A DNA stretch of 57,571 nucleotides, taken from contig LUGG01000127.1 in the NCBI GenBank assembly GCA_001683735.1, positions 1 to 57,571 on the forward strand. Direction: 5' to 3'. The stretch's first letter is position 1. Every line of letters begins with the position of its first letter. The translations under genes and the position numbers were made by a program. The notes beneath the pieces are model-generated. The model saw only the letters and a list, made by a program, of their open reading frames with translations, did not search any database and was not told where the DNA came from. Below, in pieces: positions 1 through 10,215 of this stretch. This DNA is from Grifola frondosa (Eukaryota > Basidiomycota > Agaricomycetes > Polyporales > Grifolaceae).

Positions 1-2
1 CG

Positions 3-958
3 CGGCCCGACACCGATAATGGCCTCAGCGCCAAAGACGTTCAATACCTCATGTTTCGCAAAGCCAAGGCGAAGCGCGAGGCGGAGGGCAGATCGCTGCC
101 TAAGCGAGACCTCAAGTTCGAGCTCGGTCTCCTCACCGAGTTCCAGCGTACCCAGGACCTTGCGAGAAAGCTGCGGGAAAGCAAGGCAGCCCAAGTCGCA
201 CCGAAGCCGCCACGAGGTGCCGGTCGCAGGTCCCGCAAGACCAAGGCCGTGCGGGTTAACACCGGTAAATCGATCGATTTACCTTATTCACCGCGCTCCA
301 TTTTTTAGCTTTTGTTCTTATAGGTCACACTAAGCCAGACTCAACCGCCGCAGCGACCGGTGATGAATCATCGGCTGCGGTAAAGATTGATCGCGTCACC
401 GGTAAGCAGACCGCAGTCGCACCTCCGCGGATGCGCTTCGGTCTTCTCGACGCAGATACCGATGTCGACACCCCCACAGGTAGCGAGTCGAATACCGTCG
501 GCACCATGGTCCTCGCTGGCGATTCCCGCAAAGAGCTGGTGAGAGATGTCGCACGGGAGGCCATGGCATTTTTTGTGGAGGAGTTCAAGGACGTTTTGGC
601 CATGCCGAAGGCGATGCAAGCGATGCACGAGGACCTTAGCGGCCAGTTGGCCCCACTGCGCACCATTCCCGCAGACCTTGAGAAGGTCAGCCAGGGTCAA
701 ACGGTCCTTCAAGACTTTTCGCAGGTGAACAAAGAGATTACCGATATCAAACTCGGTAATCTCGAGACCAGCACCGCATCGTTGGCGCGGTGACGGAAAC
801 ACTACGCCTTGAGCTCCATGCACTGAAATTGGCGAAGACTTCAAATACCGTAGAGGATACCGCAGGGATGCCGCAGGCTGTCGTTGAAAAGCCGGGGGAG
901 AGTTCAGGATCTGGACCGCAGGCGAAGCCGGGGGTTTCTGGTGAAGTGGCAAAGGACT
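3..958 (+). CDS. Partial KDZ-associated accessory protein, Lys/Arg-rich then coiled-coil (5' end off window, one frame break)
   Basis: I do not recognise a named family. Reading begins in frame at base 3 with no start, so the N-terminus lies outside. A basic stretch (FRKAKAKREAEGRSLPKRDL) leads to an intron (265-323, GTAAAT..TATAG), then an acidic Ser/Thr-rich linker and a helical, probably coiled-coil part (REAMAFFVEEFKDVLAM; later LEKVSQGQTVL). The frame stops at 791-793, but frame +2 from about 794 continues sensibly (TETLRLELHALKLAKTSN ... GEVAKD, stop at 958). One added base near 790, in a run of G, would join them, so either an indel error or a real break is present. It may be the C-terminal part of the same gene type as the zinc-cluster gene at 56044, whose 3' end is also off window; that is a guess from order and composition. 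Confidence 0.55.
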
Positions 959-1294
959 GATTCTCCAGCTAGTCACACGCGTCGCGGTTTTTGTCTTTGT
1001 ACGATAGTCGATGTTCGGTATATTCGTTTGTCTTGGCTTATGCAATTTGCTTCGGTTATTGGTACCGTCAGTCATACTGCTACGGTAATCATGGTACCGC
1101 TGGCCATACTGCTATGGTAATCATGTGTGCTTGGTAACTATGTTCTTTTGTAAATGACTTATTGTTTTCCTGACTATTGTTTATCGGAGTTCAACCTTAT
1201 TGACCGCAGCTTTTTAAGTCCAGGTTTTTATCACTACAAAATAGATCATTTTCTTCATTGAAGTATTCCTAATTACCTATCATCCTCTTACACA

Positions 1295-2009
1295 ATGTCT
1301 ACCACAGAAGACCAGTCTCAAAAATCGAAGGAACTTTATTTCCGTTGTGCCGCTACGGAAATGCAAATTCGGGAATGGCGCATCTGGCATGCGATGAAAG
1401 TCTATCCTCAAGATCCCGACGAGCTCACGCACCTTCGGTGGTCTCAAGGCCTGCAAAATGAGATGGTAACGGTATTTGCCTATGGTATATCGCGGTGAAT
1501 GTTCTCATCATGCTGCAGATTCATATCAGAGACCTTTTGGGGAAGATGTACCTCACCGGTTTCGAACCGCATGTGCCGCAGCTGGTGGGAATGTTGATTC
1601 ACGTTGGCCAGATTTGGGCGAACGGTCTTCCGTATTCAAATGCCGCTGCATTGCCGCGCCCAACCGGCAACCCTCCTGATTTGCCGCAGGCATTTGAAGG
1701 TATCGCGAAACGCTTTGCCTGGTGGACTTGGTTGGAGCATCCGCACCCGGATCCTCCTATCTGGTGGAAGGACCCTACGGTGAATTATGTAAGAATTTAA
1801 TTTTATATTGTGCTCTGTTCTTACGGCCTTTTCAGCGGGATCCTACGCGGATTATGCGCGGTGAATGGCAGGACCTGAGCGAGAGAATGCTGGCAGTGGA
1901 GAATGATGTTAGGAACTTCTACACTGCACAGAAGGCAAACATCACGGAGTTGGAGATAAAGATGCGGGGTGCCGAGGAGATTCTGCTCAAGAAGACAAAT
2001 GCCGATTAG
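1295..2009 (+). CDS. 204-aa KDZ-associated accessory protein of unknown function
   Basis: Three exons join without breaking frame: 1295-1465, 1519-1788 and 1836-2009. The introns (53 and 47 nt) have GTAACG..CTGCAG and GTAAGA..TTTCAG ends, both phase 0. The product is 204 residues, with Trp-rich motifs (REWRIWHAMKVYPQD; RFAWWTWLEHPHPDPPIWWK) and a C-terminal amphipathic helix (LSERMLAVENDVRNFYTAQK). No catalytic motif, signal peptide or membrane segment is visible. The gene is the last one before the transposon terminus and follows the partial gene at 3-958 in the same direction. The start is the first ATG of exon 1, after an AT-rich leader with several pyrimidine tracts. The function is unknown. 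Confidence 0.6.
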
Positions 2010-2240
2010 TTAAACATGAATTGATTGTCTGCGTGGTACATGTATGGTAGTTCCGATACATATTCTCTGGTGAACCGTGGCACGCGATATATTTAAACAA
2101 TCTGCGCCGGTAAAAAGCGATGCCGTGCGCGGTAAATAGGGCGATGAGCAACAGGTATTTTTCCCCTTCGGTAAAGGATTTAAATGGTACATTCGCGGCA
2201 AACATGGGTCAAAATACTGCCGTATATACTGGCCGGACTG
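2010..2240. other. 3' flank of the 204-aa gene, no gene seen
   Basis: Non-coding by inspection. It contains repeated CGGTAA and GCGGTAAA words typical of the KDZ DNA in this window. Nothing else is recognised. Confidence 0.5.
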
Positions 2241-2353
2241 TTAGCACAGGCATTCGGCCGAGCTGTAATTATAGAGAATACCGATATTCCGGCCGGGACC
2301 GGCTGGCCTGTGACAACAGCCGGTATTTGTCACCGGCTGCCTGTAGGTCACAG
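2241..2353. repeat. Terminal inverted repeat of the left KDZ element, with nested palindrome
   Basis: The reverse complement of this stretch aligns with 43.16-43.29 kb. Shared blocks in the same order are CAGCCGGT, CCGGCT, CCCGGCC, CGGTATTCTC, AGC-CGGCC and ACAGTCCGGCC. It also folds on itself: CTGTGAC (2308-2314) pairs with GTCACAG (2347-2353), and AGCCGGT (2318-2324) pairs with ACCGGCT (2332-2338). The same two-stem plan occurs at the other terminus with a different outer stem sequence. Immediately beyond, at about 2355-2375, gypsy coding begins. Confidence 0.7.
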
Positions 2354-5300
2354 GTGGTATGACTGAATGGGCTCGTCGTTCCGCACGCGGGCCGTGCAGA
2401 ATGACACGCTTGATGCGTTTCGAGAACTCCCGTGCCGTTTCCGGACGACCAGTCGAGGCGTCGGGTACGACGCGACGAGAGCGTAGCCTCCTCGCGCCCT
2501 CCGGCATAGTCGCAAGGGCCTCGAGGCCAACTAGGACAGGCATGGTAATGGCGTGGGCCTCGAGTGTAGCGGGTGACGCGATGCTGTCATCGTGCGCAGC
2601 ATATTCGGACGGCGCGCGCACTGTGCCCGGTCCATCATTCGAATAAATGCGTGACAGTGCATCGGCAAGGACGTTCTCAACGCCAGGTACGTATTCAACC
2701 TCAAAATCATATTCTGAGATCTTCTCTAACCAACGAGCCTGTCGGCCAGACAGGTTCTTTTGTTTCAGTAGATGCAACAGACCTTTATGGTCTGTTGCCC
2801 ATGTAAAATGGCATCCAAGTAATATATCCCGATGCCGCAGCATGGATTCAACACCAGCAAGCATCTCAACCTCATGAACTGGGTAGTTCATCTGGGCTGA
2901 AGACAGCTTTGCCGAGAAGAATGCGGCAACGTGGCCTTCCCGAAAATCCGCGCCCTGCGTCACGACACCTGCGATGCCGCCATGCGAGCCATCAGTGACC
3001 AACCAAATCCGCGGTGCACCAGGTGAGTAATTAAGCGGTTGTCGGTGGTGAGCGCGATGAGCGTGGACGAGACGCCGGATTTCGTCGAACGCGCGCTGGT
3101 GTGTATATTCCCACTTAAAACTCATTTCGGAGCCAGTTAACGTAGTCAGTATTCCCATAGGGATCCTGATTGTGGCAATGTCATCAGCCAGATATCCGAC
3201 AGACCCGAGGAAGCCACGCAATAGCTCCTTGTTCGTAGGGACCTTCCAATTCATGACACTGTCAACCTTGTCTGGATCCATACGGATGCCCCCATCATCA
3301 ACAATCCGGCCCAAGACCTTCATTTCAAGGCAGAGAAACTTCAACTTAGTGGCACTCAGGTAAAGTGTCTCTCGTTTCAGAATGTCAATGACTGTTTTAC
3401 AGTGCTGAATATGGTCCGCTAATGAATCCGAATAGATTATGATGTCATCAAGATAGACATCCATGAAGACCCCAATATAAGGACCAAATATGTGGTTCAT
3501 CAGAGTCTGGTAGGTAGCAACAGCATTACAGTCTCCCTGCTGGAGAACAAGACTAACCATATTCCCATCGGGCGTCGTCATAGCTGTGCGCTCAACGTGC
3601 TCGGGGTCGATTCTAATCTGCTCATAAGCATCCTTCCCGTCTATCAGAGTACGGTATGGCTTACGCGATAAGCGGCGTAGAATTCCTTCCATGTCTGGAA
3701 GCGGTGAAGTTACTTTGTGCGTATTAGCATTCCGCTCGCGCAGATCACAAACCACACGAAGACGCGGTGGAATTCCCTTAACACCGGTTCCAGGCTTGGT
3801 CAACAGCAGCATCGGAGATGCGTTACGTGCCGTCGACATCCGCCAGCGGCCAGACTTCAAGTACGCATTGCGTTTTTCGATCCAACTGGCCCGATGCGCA
3901 TCAGGACACTTCGACGGCCGCCATGTATATATCTTGGACGGATCTTTGAGTGGGATGGTATGGTTGATAGCTCGTAGCGGAGGCAACGGTGAGTCACTCG
4001 CATCTAGACAGATCGGAGCTGCATACTCACGGAGTACTCCTCTAGCGACCTCGAGTTGTTCCTCGAACAGGTCCGCAGCATGTGACTCGAGGACGCGCAT
4101 GCGTTTCCCCTCTACAGGCAGCGTCGTTGCACTACCGACGACCACAGTCGTAGGATTAAATCCGACTGCAACTTGATGCTGGAACAGAAACGGAGTTCCC
4201 AGTATCAAATCATAATTAAGTAAGTTAATTAAATCAAAGTATCGTTCCTCACGAACACTCTGATATTCTAACTTCGTTTTACAGCCAAAATTAATCTTAG
4301 CTCGAGACCCTTGGACTGCTAGCTGCACAGGTAATGGCTTTTCCAGTTCGAATGTTTTCACACTAAGCTGATGAGCCAGCTTTGCAGATATGAAGTCCGA
4401 CAGAGAGCCGGAGTCGAGGAGTGCACGCGCCGGCTCACCATTGACACGAACTACGACCACAATCGGTTCAGGAATCACACGGCGGAAGTCACGCGGACTC
4501 GCCGAGTTGCGCTGAAGGGTGACAGTGGGCGCCGAGAGCTGTGGATGTGCTACCGCACACAGCTCGACAGCATCGTCAAGGTGAGCAGACGGCTCTCCAA
4601 ACAAAATGACTAACTCACCCTCCAGGTCATCGGAGCTGAAGGGCAGTGGGTTCTCGTCAAGACACTGGTGAACTCGGGTGGCATACCAGTCGGGTAAGTT
4701 CATCTTTCCATTTTCTAGGACCGAGTTCGGACAGCTGAAGCACAGCGCCAGGTAGCTGTCGTGAATCACAACGCAGCCGGTATGCTGGAAGCATTCAAAC
4801 CGTGCGCTGTGGTGATGCGAAGCAGTGTTGCCAGGCGGATAGGGGACATGCTCGTTTAGCACACCCTCCGCCCCTAATGCGAGCGCATCGCCCATTAATG
4901 CAGCGGCCCCTGTATTGCCATCCAGACGTGGTACGCAGCGATCAACAGGAATGCGATCCTGATACCATGCAGGTAGGTTGAATGTCGGATATTGTAGAAG
5001 GGTCGATTTAATGACCACATCTTCTAGCAGAGCAGTGTACATAATGACGTGCTCATCATCCGATACTCGATATACCAAGAACGAGTCATCTGGCTCCGAA
5101 TTAACGCAGAAGGGTCGGCATTGATTCAGGATGTCTGTGGCTCGCGCAGCGTACAGATCTCCTAAAGGCACATAGGGTTGCCCCTGTGCTGGAAGCGGTG
5201 GGTGCTCTGATGAAGCCGGCACCTGCTCAGCCATCATCTCATCTCCCACACCCATCACTTGGTCGGAATCTGACACAGTGCCCTCAGCTTGACACAGATC

Positions 5301-7820
5301 ACTCATGCTGATGTCGGAATCGACGTCACTCCAATCTGGACTGACACATGAACTGTGCTCGGGTCGGCAGAGCAGAGGTGAGTGGCCAAAATCGAAGTGC
5401 ATCATATTGACGTCAATCTCTTCGATAGTGGCCGTCGTCTCTGCCAGGTCACGCAGCCGCTCGGCGCCAGCAAAATCAAGCTCGACGTTGAACGTGGATA
5501 CGCCAGGGGCCTTACCCTTCTGGTTCGACTTTATGCAGCCAGCGGTGGGGCAGTTGCGAGACATGTGGCCAGGTTCACGGCAGAGGAAGCACTTTCCTGC
5601 TGCCTGTAACTCTGCCCGCTCGCTGTCAGACAGACGCGGCTTGGCCGCATTGATCGGTGCGTTTGAACTCGAACTCTTGGTCTGCTGAGGTCGGCCTGAT
5701 GTGTTGGTAGTGGCACCCGACGGCCGGTCACGAGTTCGCTCTCCTCCACCATGGAATGGCTTGCGCCCAGCGCGTTCATCGGAGCGATGCCCGCCGCTGT
5801 TGGTGGACCCAGGCTGGGTGTTGTGAGCGGAGCCGGTTTGTTGTCCACGGCGCAGGGCCGATTCACTAGCATGGTGAGCTAGTTCTGATATCTCAGCAAC
5901 CTCCTGGACCTCTGACCAGCTTGCCGTTTCGGGCGTTAGACGCGCCCTCCACAGTTCAGCTTGAATGGGTCCGTTCAGCCCGAACCATAGACGGCGGACC
6001 TTGTATTCAGGCGGTACGTACCCGACCATCAAGAATAAACCCTTTAACTCGTACACAAACTCACGAACAGTACGTTTCCCCTGATGCGCGGCGTCTAACT
6101 TTTCTTGCATGCGCTGACGGAAGTTAACAGGGAAACAGTAATTGAAGAGTTCAATGAACATCTTGCATAGTGTCCAGGTACGTGGATTCTCAGACACCGT
6201 ATTAATGTAAAATTCATATGCCTTTCCATTCAAGAAGTAGGATATCGACGACGCCTGGAGCTCGGGTTTAATGCGATACCCATCCACATACGCCGTTGCC
6301 TCCTGAATGAACTTATGGAATGCTTGAACATCTACAGCACCCGAGGATGCTTTGGGCTCCCGTGGCTTTAAGACCGGAACCTTCGACACTTCTTGCTGCT
6401 CACCCTTTCCATCATCCTTCCTCGCTTGACGGTCGCGCAAACCTCCTGCAGAGTCCGAGCGCAGACGACCGCTCTCGGAGTCAGAACCATTCGGAGATGA
6501 AGGAGAGTCCCCAGGATCGGGGTCTGGTGCGGCACCATCATGTGAGGCAAGATTCTGGAATACCTGGCCCAGATAGCTGTTCGGCTGAATCTGGGCAGCA
6601 GGACGAAGGACAGCAGCTCGTGGTACCACAGGAGTCAGTTCCGCGGGTAGCCTGCGAGCGTGGAAGAGAGTGTTGTCGATGAGAGCTTCAGCGGGCCCCG
6701 GCAACACTACAGAAGTAACCTGGTGTGTTTTCACCTTCTTACGCCCTTTCACTGATATCGGCGAAGTTTCGGCTTCATTAGTTGTGACCTGCGGGACGAC
6801 CGGCCTGGCGGCGTCACGTTGCGGGCTCAAGATGGCCAAGCGTGCCACCTGAGCTTCCAACGCTGCAATCTTCTGGCGCATCGCGTCCGCTTCTTCGAAG
6901 CTGATGTGCGTGGGGGTTGAGCGGTCAAGCTCCTCGGGTCGTTCGTCAAGGTGCGCGCCAGTCGTTGATTGCTCATCTACGGCCTCGCACCACTCACTGA
7001 CTCTGTCACGGCTCTTGTTAGAGCTCATCGAGTGCAGGCATTCCGTACGCCGGACCTTCCGCGCTGAGTATTCATCTAGAGCCCGGCATTGTTCTTCCGG
7101 GTCTAGTTCTCGCGGATCGATACCGACAGCGCCCCAGTTCAACGGGTCGACTGTCTTCCCCTTATCGCGGGAAGGCCCCTCGCCTCTCGACGACGAGTGG
7201 TCGGTATGCGCAGGCTCGCCGACGGCCTGCATGCGGCGTTGAACGCGTTCGCGATCAGCGGGACTCATCCCCCGCTCGGCTGCATCTATTGCGAGCCGCT
7301 GATCCTCGCTCAATGTTGCGCGGCTCCCGAGTCGTGCACTACTCATGAGGGAGTCTTCTTCCAGAACTTCGTGGTCTGGGCTCTTGCTGTGATGCCGACG
7401 GCGGACCTCAGTCCATTTTCCGCCTTCATCATCATCCGGTTCAACCCGTACTTGTCGCTCAACAGCCGAGATGTCGGCCATGTATTCAGTAGAGGTAGAA
7501 TTACTAAATATATTTTGTCCGTCACTTGCTGTGGAAGATCCACTGCTTGTGACCGGAGCACTCCCAACGCCGTGCGCGGGCTCAGCCTCCTCCGAGTGAA
7601 CAGAGGGAGTTCTCGAGGAGGCAACCTGACTGTACAACAGTTTCGGTCCCTCCTCGGCCAGAGAGTGGTCACTCTCTGTCTCCGTCAAGGCAGAGAGGCT
7701 AGAATCAAGCGGCGCATCAACGTTCGGGATGCTGGGAGTATTGTACTCACCGGGGATTGGCTGAGGTGCAGCGGGGGTAGCGGCGGGCTTACCCGAGCGA
7801 AGGTTGTACCTCGGCGGCAT
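2241..7820 (-). CDS. Gypsy gag-pol polyprotein (gag, protease, RT, RNase H), integrase lost
   Basis: The start is an ATG at 7820. In order the frame shows a Ser/Glu-rich N-terminus; a retrotransposon gag domain (about residues 500-660, FHKFIQEATAYVDGY to VAEISELAHHA); a CCHC zinc knuckle (CFLCREPGHMSRNC); a retroviral-type aspartic protease site (RALLDSGSLSDFIS); reverse transcriptase with FMDVYLDDIIIYS as the catalytic motif; and RNase H (WLVTDGSHGG to NVLADALSRIY). After RNase H the usual linker (TGRPETAREFSKRIKR) starts. The last 40 or so codons (below about 2360) are read from the KDZ terminus and are not part of the native protein. Gag and pol are in one frame without a stop, as in many fungal Gypsy elements. 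The family usually continues with an HHCC zinc finger and DDE integrase, which are absent here. Confidence 0.93.
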   Translation of the reverse strand: MPPRYNLRSGKPAATPAAPQPIPGEYNTPSIPNVDAPLDSSLSALTETESDHSLAEEGPKLLYSQVASSRTPSVHSEEAEPAHGVGSAPVTSSGSSTASDGQNIFSNSTSTEYMADISAVERQVRVEPDDDEGGKWTEVRRRHHSKSPDHEVLEEDSLMSSARLGSRATLSEDQRLAIDAAERGMSPADRERVQRRMQAVGEPAHTDHSSSRGEGPSRDKGKTVDPLNWGAVGIDPRELDPEEQCRALDEYSARKVRRTECLHSMSSNKSRDRVSEWCEAVDEQSTTGAHLDERPEELDRSTPTHISFEEADAMRQKIAALEAQVARLAILSPQRDAARPVVPQVTTNEAETSPISVKGRKKVKTHQVTSVVLPGPAEALIDNTLFHARRLPAELTPVVPRAAVLRPAAQIQPNSYLGQVFQNLASHDGAAPDPDPGDSPSSPNGSDSESGRLRSDSAGGLRDRQARKDDGKGEQQEVSKVPVLKPREPKASSGAVDVQAFHKFIQEATAYVDGYRIKPELQASSISYFLNGKAYEFYINTVSENPRTWTLCKMFIELFNYCFPVNFRQRMQEKLDAAHQGKRTVREFVYELKGLFLMVGYVPPEYKVRRLWFGLNGPIQAELWRARLTPETASWSEVQEVAEISELAHHASESALRRGQQTGSAHNTQPGSTNSGGHRSDERAGRKPFHGGGERTRDRPSGATTNTSGRPQQTKSSSSNAPINAAKPRLSDSERAELQAAGKCFLCREPGHMSRNCPTAGCIKSNQKGKAPGVSTFNVELDFAGAERLRDLAETTATIEEIDVNMMHFDFGHSPLLCRPEHSSCVSPDWSDVDSDISMSDLCQAEGTVSDSDQVMGVGDEMMAEQVPASSEHPPLPAQGQPYVPLGDLYAARATDILNQCRPFCVNSEPDDSFLVYRVSDDEHVIMYTALLEDVVIKSTLLQYPTFNLPAWYQDRIPVDRCVPRLDGNTGAAALMGDALALGAEGVLNEHVPYPPGNTASHHHSARFECFQHTGCVVIHDSYLALCFSCPNSVLENGKMNLPDWYATRVHQCLDENPLPFSSDDLEGELVILFGEPSAHLDDAVELCAVAHPQLSAPTVTLQRNSASPRDFRRVIPEPIVVVVRVNGEPARALLDSGSLSDFISAKLAHQLSVKTFELEKPLPVQLAVQGSRAKINFGCKTKLEYQSVREERYFDLINLLNYDLILGTPFLFQHQVAVGFNPTTVVVGSATTLPVEGKRMRVLESHAADLFEEQLEVARGVLREYAAPICLDASDSPLPPLRAINHTIPLKDPSKIYTWRPSKCPDAHRASWIEKRNAYLKSGRWRMSTARNASPMLLLTKPGTGVKGIPPRLRVVCDLRERNANTHKVTSPLPDMEGILRRLSRKPYRTLIDGKDAYEQIRIDPEHVERTAMTTPDGNMVSLVLQQGDCNAVATYQTLMNHIFGPYIGVFMDVYLDDIIIYSDSLADHIQHCKTVIDILKRETLYLSATKLKFLCLEMKVLGRIVDDGGIRMDPDKVDSVMNWKVPTNKELLRGFLGSVGYLADDIATIRIPMGILTTLTGSEMSFKWEYTHQRAFDEIRRLVHAHRAHHRQPLNYSPGAPRIWLVTDGSHGGIAGVVTQGADFREGHVAAFFSAKLSSAQMNYPVHEVEMLAGVESMLRHRDILLGCHFTWATDHKGLLHLLKQKNLSGRQARWLEKISEYDFEVEYVPGVENVLADALSRIYSNDGPGTVRAPSEYAAHDDSIASPATLEAHAITMPVLVGLEALATMPEGARRLRSRRVVPDASTGRPETAREFSKRIKRVILHGPRAERRAHSVIPPVTYRQPVTNTGCCHRPAGPGRNIGILYNYSSAECLC

Positions 7821-7932
7821 TTCTAGGATAGACGAGTGAGTTACTAGGTAGGTTGTTATAACTCACAATAGGTTTTTAACGATTCTTCGTCGGTCGGAAT
7901 GCCCAAGATGATCAGTCTCGAGGAGATCCAGG

Positions 7933-8413
7933 TGCGACGAGAGGGATAACAATAAAGCAGAAGCTTGTTAAGTAGAAGCGAGTACTGTCAAAAAGATGTA
8001 GCGTTCGCGATTAGGTAATCGGTGGCGCGACAAAGAACTTAAGCACACAAATGAGAGACAGGTGTATGCTCTACTTGTGGTTGCGAAAAAGCTACCGTAA
8101 AGAGGTACAAGAGCCGTTCTTTTATAGACGAAGGAAAGCCGAGAACGGCAGAGAAAATTGTAAGTCTAAGAGCTCAAAACGGAGCTCGGAAAACAAGAGG
8201 TAAGAAAGCAATTAGGTAAGAAAAATAACGGAAGACGAAAAAGGAAATGGATTATGAATCCGCTACAGCCGGCTAGCGCGTACAACTTATAACTGCACAA
8301 TTCATAATTTCCGTTCCTCATATTTTCGTAAACATAACTGGATAAACGCGTACTGATACAGTTTCCTTCTATGTTACTGAGCTCTGTGTTGTCCATACGA
8401 GCCCTCATGTACA
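7933..8413 (-). repeat. Candidate 5' LTR of the gypsy element (about 481 bp)
   Basis: Reading the minus strand, the stretch begins TGTACATGAGGGC (8413) and ends GTCGCA (about 7933), giving the TG..CA ends expected of an LTR. Next comes CC and then TGGATCTCC (from 7930), which has the TGG start of a tRNA primer-binding site, though I cannot name the tRNA. A TATA box lies inside. The outer end is about 10 bp from 8424, where sequence shared with the second phosphatase copy begins. There is no second LTR in the window to compare, so the ends are inferred. Confidence 0.55.
8119..8126 (-). promoter_or_regulatory. TATA box of the gypsy LTR promoter
   Basis: The minus strand reads TATAAAAG within the LTR, about 300 bp upstream of the gag-pol ATG. 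This fits a U3 promoter with transcription starting roughly 25-35 bp downstream. Confidence 0.5.
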
Positions 8414-8815
8414 TGGCCCGACCGATACTCGATCCATAACTAGGGATTTTCCGTACTAGTTCAGAGTATCATTAACATTCGGCGGTCTGGAAGTGATTGC
8501 ATGAAGTAAATTATGTTCGCATCGCATCTCATCTACTAGCAATCGCAAACGCAAGCAAGGAACTTCTAATGGGGCAAATTCATATGATTCCTATGTCCTG
8601 CTCAGCAAGTTGCACTCAGCCGGGCGGCCCTGTCAGAACTCGATGCAGATCAATACCAGGAGGGCCCTTTTAGGAACCACACGTCCAGGCAACCTGGCAG
8701 AGCAACCTGTATATCATGAGCGGACCTCTCCGAAGTAGCCTTCTCATCAGACGGATCCCAGCGAAGAACGACTCGAGCCCTACAATTTCATAAGTCTAGG
8801 GATGCTCGACACCAA

Positions 8816-9732
8816 TCATAGGCAAATGACATACCAACTCCCACTCTGAAATTGCACGGACGTGTCGGCGTGGCTCTCCGAGTGCCATGAGAGGAGCGCC
8901 TCCACCAACTCGGTTAAAAAGAGGTTGTGACTGACAATACCGACGTGTGGAACACCGGGTGGAAGTGTATCTGGCTTACAATCCGGATGACCGGCGAGTT
9001 CAGCGATGGACACCTGCAATCCGCAGGACTTCGATTCATCATCGAGACCCTCTGGACTTTGAGGGACTTCCCTCGCAAACCACATCATGAGCCTCCAAAT
9101 GGTGTCAATGCAGCATTTCTCGACATCTGCTGCAGATTCTCCACTGCCAGGTCTATGGTTGCGGGGGTTGCCCCTGGGAATCCTCAACTCATACGCGGCA
9201 TCTCGATACCCGCGCAGCATGAGGCTCCGGAATTCTGGACCATGATCTTGCTCTTTGAGGAGGTCCCAGTGGCGAACGGGAGGTGCAGGGTTTGTGTCAT
9301 TGGATTTGAGAAGGTATTCCGCGGTTTGTGTGGCACGCTTGAGTGGCGAGCAGAGGATAGTGTCGAAATGAATGTTCGCAAAGTCTCTGCCGAGTGCTTG
9401 TGATTGTTCCTCTCCTTTCTTAGTTAAGACATCCCTCTGGTCGTCATAATAGGCAAGTGTATATGTAGTTTGATTATTGCGACACTACAGAGGGTAAAAT
9501 CAGCATCAATGATATAATGTACGAGGACAAGGACAGTCTTCACCTCGCCATGTCTAAATAACGTGAGAGTTAACCACTGAGACGACTCGCGCTTTGGCTG
9601 AGCACTGGTCGAATTGATGTTCTCGTTGGTCTCGCCACTGACAGGAGAATCTGCTTCAGCTGAGGAGGCAACAGCAGTAGCAATGATTTCAGAGGAAAGT
9701 CCATTCAAACTATCAACGGGTTTGTCAGCCAT
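8816..9732 (-). CDS. Histidine phosphatase (phosphoglycerate mutase-like) copy A, C-terminus truncated by frameshift
   Basis: Two exons, 9732-9544 and 9484-8816, around a 59-nt intron (GTGAAG..CTGTAG) give 285 residues. The phosphatase motif is LTLFRHGECRNN (the RHG carries the catalytic His), followed by LCSPLKRATQT and the second His in HVGIVSHNLFLTE. Catalysis may thus be retained. Compared with copy B, one base is missing near 8826, so the reading ends WYVICL-stop, while copy B continues about 52 residues after the matching WYVTL. A further stop in the old frame suggests true decay. The family hydrolyses phosphate esters through a phosphohistidine; the substrate here cannot be told. A gypsy LTR lies just downstream. 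Confidence 0.75.
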
Positions 9733-10215
9733 TTCTGCGTCTGCGGATGTAAAACTGTGTGGGAGAGGATGTCAACAAGAAGAAAGCCGACAATAAATTC
9801 TGAATGTTGAACTTAATTGTGGCATGGGCGTCAATCAAGCGATCCAATCAGCCACCTGGGAAAACATTGTCACGTGAAACCTGCAGCCTGTGCGACCGCT
9901 TGAAGAATCTTTGTCGACCTGCTGCGGCGGACAAAGTGTTGATCATTGCATTCAATAAAAAACTAACATCACGAGAACCACTTGATACTCGATCCATAAC
10001 TAGGGATTTTCCGTAGTTCAAAGTATCATTAATATTCGGCAGTCTGGAAATGATTGCACGAGGTAAATTATGTTCGCATCACATCTCATCTACTGGCAAT
10101 CGCAATCGCAAGCGAGGAACCTCTAATGGGCAGATCTGTATGGTCCCTATGTCCTGCTCAGCGAGTTGGAGTCCTCAGCACTCAGCCAAACAGCTCTGCC
10201 AGAGCTCGACACAGG

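Larger units (their letters stand above)
1..2353. mobile_element. Right-hand end of a KDZ-type DNA transposon
   Basis: This segment shares the features of the large KDZ element at the other end of the window: dense CCG/CGG and CGGTA words in coding and non-coding DNA, short-intron genes of unknown function, and a CCGG-rich palindromic terminus (about 2241-2353) that aligns in inverted orientation with the terminus at 43.16-43.29 kb. It holds a partial gene (1-958) and a complete gene (1295-2009), both pointing to the terminus. No transposase is present in this part. The boundary at about 2353 is where gypsy protein coding begins on the minus strand. That it is the same family as the right-hand element is inferred from the terminus and composition. 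Confidence 0.65.
2354..8413 (-). mobile_element. Truncated Ty3/Gypsy-type LTR retrotransposon, minus strand
   Basis: The element runs from a candidate 5' LTR (8413 down to about 7933) through a leader into a gag-pol frame that ends in the linker before integrase, where KDZ terminal DNA starts. No integrase zinc finger, DDE core or 3' LTR is present. The open frame is long and undamaged, so the element looks young. The missing part is probably on the far side of the KDZ insertion, outside the window. The LTR lies about 10 bp from the start of the tandem-duplicated phosphatase unit, so the insertion sits in the 3' flank of the first copy. Confidence 0.85.

Noticed and set aside
2241..2360. C-terminal 40 residues of the gypsy frame as a native domain
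   Set aside because: The bases belong to the KDZ terminal repeat, so the reading is accidental.
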